The position numbers and the translations under genes were made by a program. This document shows, in pieces, positions 44,474 through 55,788 of a stretch of DNA of 64,000 bases. Position 1 is the stretch's first letter. Every line of letters starts with the position of its first letter. The notes beneath the pieces are model-generated. The model made no database searches. It saw only the letters and a list, made by a program, of their open reading frames with translations, and was not told the DNA's origin. The DNA comes from Pedobacter hiemivivus (GTDB taxonomy: Bacteria; Bacteroidota; Bacteroidia; Sphingobacteriales; Sphingobacteriaceae), in assembly GCF_004331685.1 (NCBI RefSeq), contig NZ_SJSM01000005.1:1-64000 (forward strand), in the 5' to 3' direction.

Positions 44474-46393
44474 TTATCTTAGGGGTTTAAAAGTCATTGA
44501 AATGGCACCTTCCTTAACCTGTTTGGTTAAACGGATAGCCAAACGGGTATAAGGTTTTCCTCCTTCAGACAGCTCTTCACTTTTAATTTCAAATTCATTT
44601 TTACTCTCTATGGTAACTAACATCTTATCTTTCTTACCGGTGATTTCAATTTGACGGGGATTGATCTGCTTCCAATTTCCCCTTGTAATTAAGGCAGTCT
44701 CATAGGTTTGACCATTACTGAAGCTGAAATTGTCACCAACTGTCAGAGATCCCCTTGGCTTGCGGTTGTAAATAAATTCCCTTTCTAGTTTTTTCAGTTC
44801 CTTTACCGGGTAAGCTGAAGCAATGTCCATCACCAGCTTATCCTGATCATCAGTAAAGTTAGTACTGATGATATTGGCTTTCGCCGCAGCTCCAGGTACC
44901 TGCTCCTGACCTGCAACAAGAGGTACCGGATGCCCATAAGAAGCAATGGTTTTATAAGTGTACCTTTCCGGCCCAAAAGTTTTGGAAGTATAAGGTATAA
45001 TTCCCGGATCCCCCATCAATACCTCATCTCCAATCACAACAGAGAAAGATCCAATATCGTTGTGGTTATGGTGTTCATTATTGTTGCCTCCTTTAATAGC
45101 AACACCCATATCTAAATCCGAGTTTTTCCCCGGCCGAACAGTAAGTACCCCTGCTTGGTCGAAGTAAGACCTGAGTTCAGTACCCTTAGCATTTACGGTA
45201 ACCTTCGCAGAAGATATTTTTTCGGGGAAAACGGCTAGAATACTTTCAGCCAAATCTGTGGAACGGCCTTCAAAAGTGCTTTTCTTAAAGCTTGAAATAT
45301 CTATACCAAGGTTCCTATTTACATAATAGAGAATAAATGCGGATGGCTGGGTATAGGGTCTGCAATCACCAATTGAAGGAAATACATCATGGATAATTAC
45401 TGTCTTGGGAAGAAATTCTGCAATCAGTTTTACCTTGGGGTCTGCAAACAGGTCAATTTGGCCATTAGTGCTTTTGTATACTGTTTCACGTAAAAGAACA
45501 AAATGCCCGAAACCATAATTATAATAGCCCAAACCTTCAGTACAATAGCCATCAGGCAGAAAACCATGAACGCCGTTTTTATGATAGCGCTCCGCAATGG
45601 CGATAAATTTAGCTCTTTCTGTTTTGTCGTTAATGACAGTTTCGGCAGCACCAACAGTACCTGAAAGACAAACCGCATTAAAGTTATTGGTATTCGTTAA
45701 AAAGAAATTCTCCTTGTTGCCAGTGGCAACTGAGTTCAATACAGGATCGAATACCCGCAGCTGCAGGGCTTTGATCGCTTCTGCTTTAACCTTTGGATCG
45801 ATCTTGTCATCCAGCAGGTATAATGCCTGAGCAATATGATGGGCATAACTTACGGCCGATAACTCGACCAGATATTTTTTCCCCTCAAAATTTACTTTAT
45901 TATAATCATGTGTAGGATTTACCCATGATTTCTGACGACACAGCTCGAGTATTGCATTTTCTGCTGCCTTGGTATATTTCCCTTGATCCATAAGGCATTC
46001 TGCAAATACATACTGTGTTAGCCATAACAACCGTTTTTGAAGCATGTTCTTTCCAGGAACAGAAGTTCCCTTAGTCCAGTAAGCGAGGTAGTCTGAATCG
46101 CTCCAGGCTGGAAAAGGTTCGTTTAATGAACTATCGGCACTTTTGAGCAGTTTAGCATATTTCCCGGTCTTAAATAGCCTGTCCCATTCTTTACGATTGT
46201 TATAAGTTTCCCCAAATCCAGCAGGTTTTTCCGGCAACATCGCTGCAATTTGCTGAACCCTTTGCATATCCAAGGGCTGCAGTAGTACTATCGGCTTAGA
46301 ATTGTCATAAACATCATTTTTAAGGGTTTGCCCCTTTACCATACCACCTCCAATCAGAAGCAAAAAGAGCGTAACTTTTTTCAATAATTCCAT
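44474..46393 (-). CDS. Heparinase II/III-family polysaccharide lyase
   Basis: A 639-residue protein with a signal peptide (1-21). The N-terminal half (about 40-390) is an alpha-toroid, with NTNNFNAVC (234-242) and PDGYCTEGLGYYNYGFG (280-296). The C-terminal half (about 395-639) is the beta-sandwich, with the hallmark EHHNHNDIGSFSV (440-452), whose His residues bind metal or act in catalysis. These lyases cleave uronate-containing polysaccharides (heparin, alginate-like or related). The specific substrate is not decided by sequence. It is part of locus 3, adjoining GH29. Confidence 0.92.
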   Translation of the reverse strand: MELLKKVTLFLLLIGGGMVKGQTLKNDVYDNSKPIVLLQPLDMQRVQQIAAMLPEKPAGFGETYNNRKEWDRLFKTGKYAKLLKSADSSLNEPFPAWSDSDYLAYWTKGTSVPGKNMLQKRLLWLTQYVFAECLMDQGKYTKAAENAILELCRQKSWVNPTHDYNKVNFEGKKYLVELSAVSYAHHIAQALYLLDDKIDPKVKAEAIKALQLRVFDPVLNSVATGNKENFFLTNTNNFNAVCLSGTVGAAETVINDKTERAKFIAIAERYHKNGVHGFLPDGYCTEGLGYYNYGFGHFVLLRETVYKSTNGQIDLFADPKVKLIAEFLPKTVIIHDVFPSIGDCRPYTQPSAFILYYVNRNLGIDISSFKKSTFEGRSTDLAESILAVFPEKISSAKVTVNAKGTELRSYFDQAGVLTVRPGKNSDLDMGVAIKGGNNNEHHNHNDIGSFSVVIGDEVLMGDPGIIPYTSKTFGPERYTYKTIASYGHPVPLVAGQEQVPGAAAKANIISTNFTDDQDKLVMDIASAYPVKELKKLEREFIYNRKPRGSLTVGDNFSFSNGQTYETALITRGNWKQINPRQIEITGKKDKMLVTIESKNEFEIKSEELSEGGKPYTRLAIRLTKQVKEGAISMTFKPLR

Positions 46394-46403
46394 CTCTACT
46401 ATT

Positions 46404-47297
46404 TTATTGCGTTACAGTAATTTCAAATTCCCTGACCACTTTTTTATTGCCATCAATATTGTTATTAAACCCAACTAAAGTTACTTTATAAACACCTGGG
46501 TTTTTATACACATAACTATAATTGGTTAATCTGCGTCCCGCGAGATTCTGTATTGCTAATCCAAAATCAGCAACTTCCTTTGTTGCATTTAAATTTAAAG
46601 GTCCTGTAACCAGCCAATCTTCATTATCTGCTGAGTTTGCAGCCCCACCATTCATCCTCAATTCAGTTGCAGAAACCACCCATGCAGCAGTTGGATTTTT
46701 AAAGTTATAGGCCATCCATGGCCCCGTGGCTAATGAAACAAGGGGCAGGGTTGATTTGTCGGGAAACAAATTACTGATAGAAAAGGCGCGGACAACCCAG
46801 GTAGGCTGTGCAACTGTGGGTTTCATTACCGCATCATACTTAAATGCCAGTGCAAAAGGAGTATCGTCTGCAGCATATGTGCTCAGATCAATGATTCCAG
46901 ATACTGTGCTGGTGGAATTGACAGCCAGCGTTACCTGATCACTGATGTCCGTCCAGTTACTGGCCAATATGTTTTCTGAAGTCTTTCCAAGCAGATTCTT
47001 AGTAACCAGAACTTTAAGAGAATTGGCTTGTGCTGTTCCCGCAAGGGCTGTTGTAAACTGTAGCTGCGGAATTCCACGCTCTATCGTCACCACATCTTTA
47101 TTTGCATACCTGAAGCCACGTTCCCCAGAATAGAAAACAATATTTTCTACATCGCCAGAAAAGTTAAACCTCAGCGTATCATCAACTTTATATTGAAACT
47201 TGCTCAGTTGAACTTCGAAGTCAGGTTGAACAACATCCATTTTTTTGCAGGAAACAAACAGTAGCACAGCAAAAAGCAGCATATATATACATTTCAT
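46404..47297 (-). CDS. DUF5017 lipoprotein, likely surface glycan-binding protein
   Basis: A 297-residue lipoprotein with lipobox FVSCKK (Cys17). DUF5017 covers about 25-190, with DDTLRFNFSGDVENIVFYSGERGFRYAN; the C-terminal 100 residues are beta-rich (a PKD-like ending LVGFNNN...REFEITVTQ). In Bacteroidota such lipoproteins right after SusD are usually surface glycan-binding proteins, analogous to SusE/F. It lies 11 bp upstream of the heparinase-like gene's start. The ligand is inferred to be that of locus 3. Confidence 0.85.
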   Translation of the reverse strand: MKCIYMLLFAVLLFVSCKKMDVVQPDFEVQLSKFQYKVDDTLRFNFSGDVENIVFYSGERGFRYANKDVVTIERGIPQLQFTTALAGTAQANSLKVLVTKNLLGKTSENILASNWTDISDQVTLAVNSTSTVSGIIDLSTYAADDTPFALAFKYDAVMKPTVAQPTWVVRAFSISNLFPDKSTLPLVSLATGPWMAYNFKNPTAAWVVSATELRMNGGAANSADNEDWLVTGPLNLNATKEVADFGLAIQNLAGRRLTNYSYVYKNPGVYKVTLVGFNNNIDGNKKVVREFEITVTQ

Positions 47298-47307
47298 AAT
47301 TTGAAGA

Positions 47308-49164
47308 TTAATATCCCGGGTTTTGTACTAATAAATTATTCAGTTGAATATCATGGATAGGAATGGGCATAAAAATATTCCTGGATGAAACCTTGGTAGC
47401 AGCTGTGGTAATATTCGTTGCCGTTCCGGCATTGCCATTTGCATAGGTCAGAAAAGCTTTCATATCTGCTACAAATTTCCCCCAACGAATCAGATCATTT
47501 CTTCTTAAACCTTCAAAACAAAGCTCCCTTGACCTTTCTTCCTTTATCGCATCAAGCAGTGTTGTTTTGCTGGAAATCTCTAATGTCGACAGGTCTGCAT
47601 CGGTAGATTGGGTGATCGTGGCGGTAGCGGTAGCACCTGATCCACCACCTCCGGTAATCGTAATGGTGGGTGCAGTTGTATAATAAGGCCCTGAGGCAGT
47701 CAAAGTTCCGGGTGAAGTAATGATGATACCAGTAACAACCCCAGCTGAAATGGTAGCCTCGGCAGTAGCTCCACTGCCACCACCGCCAGTAATTGTTACT
47801 GTTGGCACGCTCGTATATCCTGTCCCCCCTTTAGTTACTGCAATGTGTTTTACTACATTTCCATACAATATACCGTATGCTCTTTTACGAACCATATTCA
47901 CATACTGATAGGCATTAGCAGGCCCATTCACTTCGTTTTCAGCTTCAGCAAGCATCAGCAATACATCCGAATAACGGAGGAATGCGAAATTCTGGGAAGT
48001 GTAATTTTTGTCTTTTGGCTCCACAATCTCGTATTCCCTACGCCATTTCCCTGCATTCATGAGCCATGTATTTGTAACATTCGTCTTCACAGCGGTTGCT
48101 CCTGAGCCCCAGGTATAATTGGCACAATTCCAATCCCTTCTCCAGTCGAATGAGGCTTTGTTTGGTGTGGCAGTACTCAATGGGTTTAATTGATAAGAGT
48201 TGTACAATTTCCGGGTTGCATTTACCGATCCGGAGCTAAATCCTTTATTTGCATCATTGCAGGTAATTCCGCAAAACCTGCCTGTATAGGTATTTCCAAA
48301 ATTAACCCCACCCGTATTGTTGCCCCAAAATTCCAGTTCCCACATGCTTTCCTTCACATCGTACTGCTCTTTTGCATATTTTAGGAATATATCTCTGTAA
48401 TCCGGATTTAGTGCATGTTCAGGTGCATTCCCTGTCGGATGTACTACTTTATCCGCCCAAAACAAAGCATCTTTATATTTTTCTGTATCGTTTAAAGGAA
48501 AGCCCGCCATATAAAGATATACCCTCGCCAACATTCCCTGAACAGCTGTGCGGGTAACTTTACCACCCATACCCAATGATGTAGCAGTCTGCGTTTGCAA
48601 TAAGGATTCGGCATCAATCATATCCTTAGTGATTTGTGCATATACCTCCCGCATCGGGGTTCTCGCAATATTCACTTCAGTTACTGATGCTGTAGGCGTT
48701 AGGATCAGTGGAACATCTCCATAATTACTAACCAACATGAAATACTGAAAACCGCGCAGAAACAAGGCCTGCCCTTTGATTACGTTTTTTGCAGTCTGAT
48801 CCATCTCCACATCATCAACCTTGGAAAGCAATAGATTGGCTCGCTGAATGCCCGTATAAAGGCCTTTCCAGAACAGTTCGTTCTTTGCATCCGCAGCATC
48901 GTACTGATAAGTAGTGGTTAACTCTACCGTCTTTCCATAAGATTCATCTGTATTGGTAGTAAACATATACAGGTAATTGTTTCCATATACCTCTATGGTG
49001 CCCAAAGCATTATAAACTCCATTGAGCGCACTTTGCAGCTGCTCTGGTGTTTTGTAAAAAGCTTTCGGATCAATAAAATCAGTAGGATTGGTGTCCAAAA
49101 CTTTCTGACAGGAAGTAGTTATCGCTGCCAGTATGATGAGGTAAAAATATTTTAGCTGTTTCAT
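47308..49164 (-). CDS. SusD/RagB-family lipoprotein with Gly-rich insertion (locus 3)
   Basis: A 618-residue lipoprotein with lipobox TTSCQK (Cys19). Family features: [51 protein letters not shown] and [20 protein letters not shown]. About 84 residues (439-522) are an insertion of two similar beta-type repeats. It lies between the helix [11 protein letters not shown] and the ELCFEG segment, where SusD proteins normally have a short loop. It partners SusC3, 17 bp upstream. Confidence 0.93.
   Translation of the reverse strand: MKQLKYFYLIILAAITTSCQKVLDTNPTDFIDPKAFYKTPEQLQSALNGVYNALGTIEVYGNNYLYMFTTNTDESYGKTVELTTTYQYDAADAKNELFWKGLYTGIQRANLLLSKVDDVEMDQTAKNVIKGQALFLRGFQYFMLVSNYGDVPLILTPTASVTEVNIARTPMREVYAQITKDMIDAESLLQTQTATSLGMGGKVTRTAVQGMLARVYLYMAGFPLNDTEKYKDALFWADKVVHPTGNAPEHALNPDYRDIFLKYAKEQYDVKESMWELEFWGNNTGGVNFGNTYTGRFCGITCNDANKGFSSGSVNATRKLYNSYQLNPLSTATPNKASFDWRRDWNCANYTWGSGATAVKTNVTNTWLMNAGKWRREYEIVEPKDKNYTSQNFAFLRYSDVLLMLAEAENEVNGPANAYQYVNMVRKRAYGILYGNVVKHIAVTKGGTGYTSVPTVTITGGGGSGATAEATISAGVVTGIIITSPGTLTASGPYYTTAPTITITGGGGSGATATATITQSTDADLSTLEISSKTTLLDAIKEERSRELCFEGLRRNDLIRWGKFVADMKAFLTYANGNAGTATNITTAATKVSSRNIFMPIPIHDIQLNNLLVQNPGY
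47599..47850 (-). repeat. Internal repeat insertion in SusD (residues 439-522)
   Basis: Two units, each containing [15 protein letters not shown] followed by a short strand with a hydrophobic pattern, separated by about 30 residues. The motif resembles the Gly-rich repeats known from phage tail and other surface proteins. It is in frame, with no stop or frameshift. Confidence 0.75.
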
Positions 49165-49181
49165 ACTTTTATAATTAAAAT

Positions 49182-52100
49182 TTAGAGCGACACGTTTAAT
49201 CCGAATATGAGTGTACTTGCACGTGGATAGGCAGAAAAATCGAATCCAGGTGTAAGTGCTGAGTTTCTAACAGAAACTTCGGGATCAGGTCCGGAATAGT
49301 TTGTCCAGGTAGCAATATTCTGAGCAGAAGCATAAATCCTTAAACTTTTAAAATTGGCCTTTTTGAATATTTTCGCTGGAAAGTTATACCCTAATGAAAC
49401 TGTTTTTAATCTGAGGTATGAGCCATCTTCAACCACCCTGCTTGAGTAATAAAAAGGCCCCTGTCCACCTGTCCGGAACAAAGTATTGCTGGGGTTGTCA
49501 GGCTGCCATCTATCGGCATAACTAGCAAACTGATTTAAAAACCTCGACTGCTTTCCATTCCCCTCAAACAACAAACGGTTGGCATTGATGATGTCGTTTC
49601 CGTAAGACCATTGCAGGAACACGTTCAGGTCAAATCCTTTATAAGTAAAATTATTTGACAAGCCTCCTGTATGGATAGGAAGACCACGTCCGATTACGGT
49701 GAAATCTGATGCATTAACGTTTCCATCTCCATTGATGTCTTTATACTTAATGTCGCCAGGCTGTACTGTAGGATTCCCATTTCTTGGGAGATTGGCTTTA
49801 AGCGTATAAACACCTGTAGGACTTTTATCAAAATCTTCATATTGGTAAACCCCGTCCCAAATAACACCATACAATTGTCCTACAGGTTGCCCAATTACAG
49901 CGATATAAGGAGAAAGGGCATTCCATTTCTGGTCAAAACTTACCGGACTGGTTATTGAAGTTTGGTTTTCAGCAAGTTCCAGTACTTTATTTTGGTTGAA
50001 ACTAATGTTAAAATTTGAGCTCCAACTAAATTCTTTACTTCTGACATTGATAGTGTTCAGCGAAATCTCAAGACCTTGATTTTGCATTTTACCTATGTTT
50101 TTAAAAGCATCAGATAACCCAGTTGTATAAGGCAATAAGGCCAATAGCAACAGATCATGGGTAGTTTTTCTATAAAGATCGACCGTTAAATTTACCCGCT
50201 GTTTAAATAGACTTAAATCATAACCAATATTAAGCTGCTTTGTGGTTTCCCATCTCAGCGTACCATTTCCAAAGGCCGTCAATATCGCCCCTTTTGAGGG
50301 AGAACCATTACCATAAGAATATCCGGCCGAATTGGGTTGGGTAATCTGATCCAGATATGGAAAGTCGCTAACGCGGTTATTACCAGTCTCCCCATAACTT
50401 AAACGTAATTTTGCGTCAGACACAAATTTCAATTTCTTCATAAAATCCTCAGCACTCATGCGCCATGATATTGCTCCCGAAGGGAAGTATCCCCAACGAT
50501 GTCCAGGGGCAAATTTTGAAGATCCATCAGAACGGAAGGAAGTAGTAAAATAATATTTTGATTTATAATTGTAATTTAAACGTCCCAGATAAGATACCAG
50601 ACCAGACCTTGAACTTAAGGAAGTACCGATCTGAGAAGGAGACTCATCCAGACCATCCAGTCCCAATGACTCGTTTGGAACATTGAGCGCATTGAAACCG
50701 GTTCTTGCCATTTTGATTCCTTGCACCGTATATCCCCCTAAAATGGTAAAATTATGTACTTTATTAAATACCTTTTTATAGGTAAGCGTATTTTCGTTCA
50801 ATAAAATTGTGGTAGGATTATTATAAATTGATCCATTCACACCACTGGAATTGCGGTAATTACCTGCTTGTGTTGAAGAGTTATTAAATGTTTCATTTCT
50901 CAACATCGTATTGGTAATCCCACCTGTAACCCTTAGGGTAAGATCCGGTATAATTTTATACTCGGCATAAGCATTGGCAATGAATGTTGTGTTTAGGCTC
51001 CTGCGAAGTTCATTTTTGGCAGAAATCACAGGATTAACCCGGTAATCAGCAATTACGTTGTAATCAAAACCAGGATCAAACAGTTCATCATCCAGGTTAT
51101 TGTCATTGCCAGTTACTGGACGATAACCCCATACTGCATAAAGGAGATTGGTACTGGCCGACTGTGAGGAAGAAACATCTTTTACTATCGTTCCATTAGA
51201 AACACTGTAGCTATAATTCACATTTGCGCCAATTTTCAGCTTCTGATTTACATTCTGATCCAAGGTAATACGGCCCTGGTAACGCTTGAAACCAGAATTC
51301 AAAATCACCCCATCTTGGTCGATGATGTTACCCGAAATCGAATATCGTGTTTTATCTGATCCTCCTCTTATGGAGATGTCATGGTTCTGCATAGGCGCAG
51401 TTCTATAAATCTGATCCTGGAAATTAAGCGCTTTTACATTTCGATAATCTTCCAGAGTTTTTCCATCTTTCAGATAAGCAAGAGCCGCAGCTGTCGGATC
51501 AAGCTCCAATTGATATCTAACAAATTCATAGGGGCTCATTAAATCGATGGTCTTCGTATTTTTCTGAACACCATAATAACCATTATAGGCAATTACAGGT
51601 TCGCCCGCCTTCCCCCTTTTGGTAGTAATGATAATTACCCCATTTGCCCCTCTTGCACCATATATAGCTGTCGCCGATGCATCTTTTAAAACGTCAATAG
51701 ACTCAATATCGGCAGGACTTATAGAATTGCTATTCGCATCTTCCAAGGGAAAACCATCCACGACATATAAAGGAGAGTTATCCTGTGTGATAGAACCAGC
51801 GCCACGAATCACGATGTTGTTGGCTTGACCTGGCTGACCGTCAGTGCCTGAGACCAGAACACCGGCTACTCTGCCACCAAGGGCTTCGTCAAATGATCTT
51901 ACCGGGGCCTTTTCAAAATCGCTCATTTTTACCTGGCCAACTGAGCCCGTAAGGTCTTTTCGGGTAGTTGTGCCGTAGCCGATAACGACAATTTCATTCA
52001 ATGCATTGTCAAGGGATTTAAGTGCAAGGGTGATGGTGTTCCTATTATTTAAAGGAATATCTCTGGACTGGTAGCCGACATATCTGAAGGATAATGTAGC

Positions 52101-52337
52101 ATTTGCATTTGAAACAGTAAGTACAAATTTACCCTCAGCATCAGTCGAAGCTCCGGTTTTAGTACCCTTTTCAAATACAGTGACACCAAAGAGCGGTTCA
52201 TTGTCATCAGACGTCACTTTACCTGAAATCTTCTTGCTTTGTGCATTACTTTGGGTTGATAGAGCCATTAACAATATCCAGGAAAACAATACCCTGAAAG
52301 TAACAACGCCGCAAAGCTTTAGGGGTTTAAGTAACAT
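49182..52337 (-). CDS. SusC/RagA TonB-dependent receptor without STN domain (locus 3)
   Basis: A 1051-residue outer-membrane transporter. A signal region (about 12-33) is followed by a carboxypeptidase-regulatory-like domain (about 37-110), EIVVIGYG resembling a TonB box (115-122), the plug with [20 protein letters not shown], then the barrel. Unlike the other two SusC proteins here it has no STN domain, which fits the absence of a sigma/FecR pair. Upstream is a promoter with a GntR-type operator. It should import the fucose- or uronate-containing glycan that the locus 3 enzymes attack. Confidence 0.94.
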   Translation of the reverse strand: MLLKPLKLCGVVTFRVLFSWILLMALSTQSNAQSKKISGKVTSDDNEPLFGVTVFEKGTKTGASTDAEGKFVLTVSNANATLSFRYVGYQSRDIPLNNRNTITLALKSLDNALNEIVVIGYGTTTRKDLTGSVGQVKMSDFEKAPVRSFDEALGGRVAGVLVSGTDGQPGQANNIVIRGAGSITQDNSPLYVVDGFPLEDANSNSISPADIESIDVLKDASATAIYGARGANGVIIITTKRGKAGEPVIAYNGYYGVQKNTKTIDLMSPYEFVRYQLELDPTAAALAYLKDGKTLEDYRNVKALNFQDQIYRTAPMQNHDISIRGGSDKTRYSISGNIIDQDGVILNSGFKRYQGRITLDQNVNQKLKIGANVNYSYSVSNGTIVKDVSSSQSASTNLLYAVWGYRPVTGNDNNLDDELFDPGFDYNVIADYRVNPVISAKNELRRSLNTTFIANAYAEYKIIPDLTLRVTGGITNTMLRNETFNNSSTQAGNYRNSSGVNGSIYNNPTTILLNENTLTYKKVFNKVHNFTILGGYTVQGIKMARTGFNALNVPNESLGLDGLDESPSQIGTSLSSRSGLVSYLGRLNYNYKSKYYFTTSFRSDGSSKFAPGHRWGYFPSGAISWRMSAEDFMKKLKFVSDAKLRLSYGETGNNRVSDFPYLDQITQPNSAGYSYGNGSPSKGAILTAFGNGTLRWETTKQLNIGYDLSLFKQRVNLTVDLYRKTTHDLLLLALLPYTTGLSDAFKNIGKMQNQGLEISLNTINVRSKEFSWSSNFNISFNQNKVLELAENQTSITSPVSFDQKWNALSPYIAVIGQPVGQLYGVIWDGVYQYEDFDKSPTGVYTLKANLPRNGNPTVQPGDIKYKDINGDGNVNASDFTVIGRGLPIHTGGLSNNFTYKGFDLNVFLQWSYGNDIINANRLLFEGNGKQSRFLNQFASYADRWQPDNPSNTLFRTGGQGPFYYSSRVVEDGSYLRLKTVSLGYNFPAKIFKKANFKSLRIYASAQNIATWTNYSGPDPEVSVRNSALTPGFDFSAYPRASTLIFGLNVSL

Positions 52338-52397
52338 ATTTATATTTGGTTAGTTGCAATAAAATCAATATCTGATCAACATTCTTAGAGCGCTATA

Positions 52398-52436
52398 CAA
52401 ACCTAATAAATTATATATTGTATACAATATATAATT
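52398..52436 (-). promoter_or_regulatory. Promoter and GntR-type operator of susC3
   Basis: A perfect 28-bp palindrome (52409-52436, core TATATTGTATACAATATA) contains TTG (52425-52427, minus strand). Exactly 19 bp further is TAGGTTTG (52398-52405), giving the full Bacteroidota promoter TTG-N19-TAnnTTTG. A repressor on the palindrome would cover the -33 element. The transcript would start about 50-55 bases before the ATG. Confidence 0.75.
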
Positions 52437-52556
52437 GAATAAATAAGAATATTTTAATAAAACATAGATAAACAGATGAATTTATCAATATATGGTTCGA
52501 TATCTTGTTATTTAAACAATACTATTAAATAACTAAAGCATTTCACATTCAAACTT

Positions 52557-53309
52557 TTAGCGAAAATATAGACCACCGTTAATGTCTATTGTGGCTCCTG
52601 TAATATAGTTACCGCCCTCTCCTGCCAAAAATGCAACCGCAAGTCCGATGTCACGAGGTTGTCCAATACCAAGTGGTACACCTTCGGCTATTTTAGCAAC
52701 CCCATCAATGCCATGTGTTTTATTTAACAGATCAGTTTCAATAATCCCAGGGGCAATACAATTTACCCGTATCCCAAATGCTGCACCCGTCCGTGCTAAT
52801 GTTTTGGTTAGTCCTAAAATTGCGCTTTTGCTGGCCGAATAATGTGCATGGCCATACAAAGCCCCCTGCTGTCCAACCACAGAGCTGATGTTAATGATTC
52901 TTCCATCTTTCTGTTCGCGCATCATTTCCATGGCATATTTCGAACATAAAAAACAACTGGTTAGGTTAGTTTCGAGAATATATGACCAATCCTCAGCTGT
53001 GATCTCAAAAATATCTTTTGCCTGCGATGTACCGGCATTATTAACCAATATATCCAATTGACCAGTTTGATCTTTTACAAAATTAAAAAGTTCTGCTACT
53101 TCATCTTTTACACCCACATCAGCAGCCTTAAAAAACACTTTTCCATTAAACCTTTTAAGGGCAGTAATGAGCTCCTGAAGTTCATCACTTTCCGCTCTGT
53201 CATTCAATATAATATTTGCACCTTTTTCCGCAAGGGTTAAGGCTACGCCTCTACCTATTCCTCTTAATGATCCTGTTATTAATGCTGTCTTACCAATTAA
53301 TTCGCTCAT
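52557..53309 (-). CDS. Short-chain dehydrogenase/reductase
   Basis: A 250-residue classical SDR. The cofactor motif T-G-S-L-R-G-I-G (12-19), N-N-A-G (90-93), catalytic serine at 142/143, Y157 and K161 are all present. It probably oxidises a sugar or sugar-acid hydroxyl with NAD(P). It ends the GntR-controlled operon with MFS, dehydratase and MBL genes. In a fucose-type pathway it could be the sugar or keto-acid dehydrogenase, but the sequence alone does not settle this. Confidence 0.92.
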   Translation of the reverse strand: MSELIGKTALITGSLRGIGRGVALTLAEKGANIILNDRAESDELQELITALKRFNGKVFFKAADVGVKDEVAELFNFVKDQTGQLDILVNNAGTSQAKDIFEITAEDWSYILETNLTSCFLCSKYAMEMMREQKDGRIINISSVVGQQGALYGHAHYSASKSAILGLTKTLARTGAAFGIRVNCIAPGIIETDLLNKTHGIDGVAKIAEGVPLGIGQPRDIGLAVAFLAGEGGNYITGATIDINGGLYFR

Positions 53310-53320
53310 GACAATAAATT

Positions 53321-54586
53321 TTAATTAAAATTCTGATCTGGTGATGCTTTATGTACTTCCTTAAACAAGGTAAATCTTAAAGCAATAAAAATAAAAATGC
53401 TGCCCAATAAATAGGCAAAAGAAAGTGATGACAGGCCATCAGATAATCCCAAAGTAGGTTTTAAATACCCCAAAATCCAGGGTGCAAAAGCGCCAATTAA
53501 AAAAGCAAACATGATCATTGCCCCTGAAACCGAAGCTCTAATGCGAGCTGGAGTCACCAGGAACAAAGAGGCATAAATATTAGAATCATAAAGCCCTCTA
53601 AAAAAACCAAACAGTCCCATTCCTGTATATACCCAAAACAGATCATTTGCAGAACCCAACAAATAAATAAAAGGACAACCTAATAACAAGCCAAATGCTT
53701 GTGTTTTCAGTCTTGCACCAACATTAATCTTCGCAAATCGATCAGAAAAACGTCCGCCTAACAAAACGCCAAGAAAAGCAAACACATGATGGTAGAACAT
53801 GGACGAGAATCCTGCATTTGCTAAAGAAAGGTTAAACTTTTCATGCAGAAAGGTTGGAGCCCAGGTTAAATATCCCACATTAACAAATACCATACAAGCG
53901 AATGCTAGGGTAAGCAGAATTGCTGTTTTTCTTTCAAACAATCCTTTTAAGCCATCAAACAGGGTTACTTTCTGAATCACCGCCGACACCTCTGGCAAAA
54001 CAATTTTCTTAAACCTTAGCACAAGGATCCCAGAGAGCAGGATACCTATCCCACCAAAAAAATAAAATGCAGTACTCCATCCAAAGCGCTCGGCGATCAA
54101 TGCGCCAATCAAACCGCTCATAATGATTCCTGCATAAAGCGCAGTTTGATGAATAGCCATAGCTAGACCAGTTTTATCACCATATTTTTCTCCGATGAGG
54201 GCATTAGCTGCCGGGGCATAGAAAGATTCGCTGCTCCCCACAATACCTCTTAAAATAACAAGATGAAACAGTCCTGCACTGAGGCCAGTAAAAAAGGTAG
54301 CCGTACTCCATAATAACAGGCTAAAAATAATCACCTTCTTTTTACTAAAAACATCCCCTATATAACCACTTAAAGGAACGCACAACCCTATTGCCCAAAT
54401 AAATACGGATGCGATCATCCCCAATTCGGCATCTGTTAGCTTCAAGTCTGCTTTAATATGGGGTAAGATCACATTAAAGATCTGACGGTCTGCCTGATTG
54501 AAGAAAAAAACCAACCATAACAGCACAATCAATTCCCAGTTAAAGGACTTGGTACTTAAGCTACTCTGAGCATTTCGTTTGAACAT
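53321..54586 (-). CDS. MFS permease, sugar-acid/anion type
   Basis: A 421-residue major facilitator with 12 predicted helices. Features such as FFFNQADRQIFNVILPHI, LWSTATFFTGLS and EKYGDKTGLAMAIHQTALYAG resemble transporters of hexuronates, galactonate and related anions. It would bring the monosaccharide or sugar acid through the inner membrane. It starts 24 bp after the dehydratase gene and is 11 bp before the SDR gene, so it is cotranscribed. Confidence 0.9.
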   Translation of the reverse strand: MFKRNAQSSLSTKSFNWELIVLLWLVFFFNQADRQIFNVILPHIKADLKLTDAELGMIASVFIWAIGLCVPLSGYIGDVFSKKKVIIFSLLLWSTATFFTGLSAGLFHLVILRGIVGSSESFYAPAANALIGEKYGDKTGLAMAIHQTALYAGIIMSGLIGALIAERFGWSTAFYFFGGIGILLSGILVLRFKKIVLPEVSAVIQKVTLFDGLKGLFERKTAILLTLAFACMVFVNVGYLTWAPTFLHEKFNLSLANAGFSSMFYHHVFAFLGVLLGGRFSDRFAKINVGARLKTQAFGLLLGCPFIYLLGSANDLFWVYTGMGLFGFFRGLYDSNIYASLFLVTPARIRASVSGAMIMFAFLIGAFAPWILGYLKPTLGLSDGLSSLSFAYLLGSIFIFIALRFTLFKEVHKASPDQNFN

Positions 54587-54610
54587 ATCTGATGTTATTC
54601 TCTAGATGGA

Positions 54611-55777
54611 TTACTTTACAAAATAGCCCTTTGCATTTTCAGGCCGTATTTCGGTCAGTTTTCCATTGTAATGTCTTAAATCTCTTGGCTCATAGTTATA
54701 CTCCGCAATTGCCTCTTCATTGATATCTATTCCTAGTCCTGGTAAATCGTTAATTTGCATCATTCCATCCATAAATTCAACTTTTTCAGTACTTATTTTA
54801 TTCCGGTAAGGCACATCACTGCTCATGGTTTCCAAGAAATGAAAATTAGGGGTAGAAGCTGCAATATGTAAGGTCGCAGCATTGGCTATCGGTCCGCTTG
54901 GATTGTGTGGACAAAGCGGGATATAATAACATTCTGCCATAGTCGCAATCTTTTTAAGTTCCGAGATACCACCTGCATGACTTACATCGGGCTGGATAAA
55001 ATCTGCGCATTCCTGGTTTAGAAAACTTCTGTAATCCCATCTGCTGTACAATCGTTCTCCAGCGGCAATCGGAACTTTGGTTTTCCTTCTTAATTGCGCC
55101 AGTCCCTCCATATGATCAGGTGGAATTGGTTCCTCAAACCAAGTAATGTCAAAATCTTCAAGCGCATGCGCAACTCTTATAGCGGTTGGCATATTAAACC
55201 GACCATGTCCTTCAATTAAAATATCAATATCACTACCCACAGCATCGGTTACTGCGCCAATACAGGCTAAAGCGTATGAAAATTCCTTTTTACTCAGGTT
55301 CATATATGCTGAACCAAATGGATCCCATTTCAACCCCTTGAATCCAGTTTTAACGGCTTCCCTGGCTTTCTCTGCAAATTCCTCAGGTGTCTTTGCAGGC
55401 GCAAACCAACCATTTGCATAACATGGCACAGCATCTCTTACTTTTCCACCGAGTAACTGGTACACCGGAACACCTAAATCTTTTCCCTTAATATCCCACA
55501 AAGCCATATCTATGGCAGCAAGGGCGCTCATTAAAACCACGCCACCACGCCAATAAGCATCACGATAGCAATCATGCCATATCGCTTCTATATTATGTGG
55601 GTCTTTTCCTATTAAATATCGCTTAAGTTCATTTATAGCTTGTAAAACTGTCTGCTCCTTCATTTCTAGAGTCGCTTCCCCAACTCCGTAAAGACCAGAA
55701 TCTGTAATAACTTTCACAAACACCCAATTTGTTCTGTAAGCATGACAAATAAAGGTCTTAATTTCAGTGATTTTCAT
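54611..55777 (-). CDS. Enolase-superfamily sugar-acid dehydratase
   Basis: A 388-residue member of the mandelate racemase/galactonate dehydratase group. A capping domain (1-115) precedes the barrel. Candidate Mg2+ ligands are E189 (in EGHGRF), E215 (WFEEP) and E241 (AGERLYS); candidate general acid/base residues are H191 and H291 (LCPHNPSGP), with D264 and E316. It resembles D-galactonate dehydratase but has Glu where DgoD has Asp at the first ligand. It likely dehydrates an aldonate to a 2-keto-3-deoxy acid; the substrate is unresolved. Start ATG 55775-55777; an upstream extension overlaps the MBL gene and is not used. Confidence 0.9.
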   Translation of the reverse strand: MKITEIKTFICHAYRTNWVFVKVITDSGLYGVGEATLEMKEQTVLQAINELKRYLIGKDPHNIEAIWHDCYRDAYWRGGVVLMSALAAIDMALWDIKGKDLGVPVYQLLGGKVRDAVPCYANGWFAPAKTPEEFAEKAREAVKTGFKGLKWDPFGSAYMNLSKKEFSYALACIGAVTDAVGSDIDILIEGHGRFNMPTAIRVAHALEDFDITWFEEPIPPDHMEGLAQLRRKTKVPIAAGERLYSRWDYRSFLNQECADFIQPDVSHAGGISELKKIATMAECYYIPLCPHNPSGPIANAATLHIAASTPNFHFLETMSSDVPYRNKISTEKVEFMDGMMQINDLPGLGIDINEEAIAEYNYEPRDLRHYNGKLTEIRPENAKGYFVK

Positions 55778-55788
55778 AATGGTTGTGT

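Noticed and set aside
47599..47850. Repeat block as CRISPR-like DNA
   Set aside because: The repeats are in-frame protein repeats without regular spacers.
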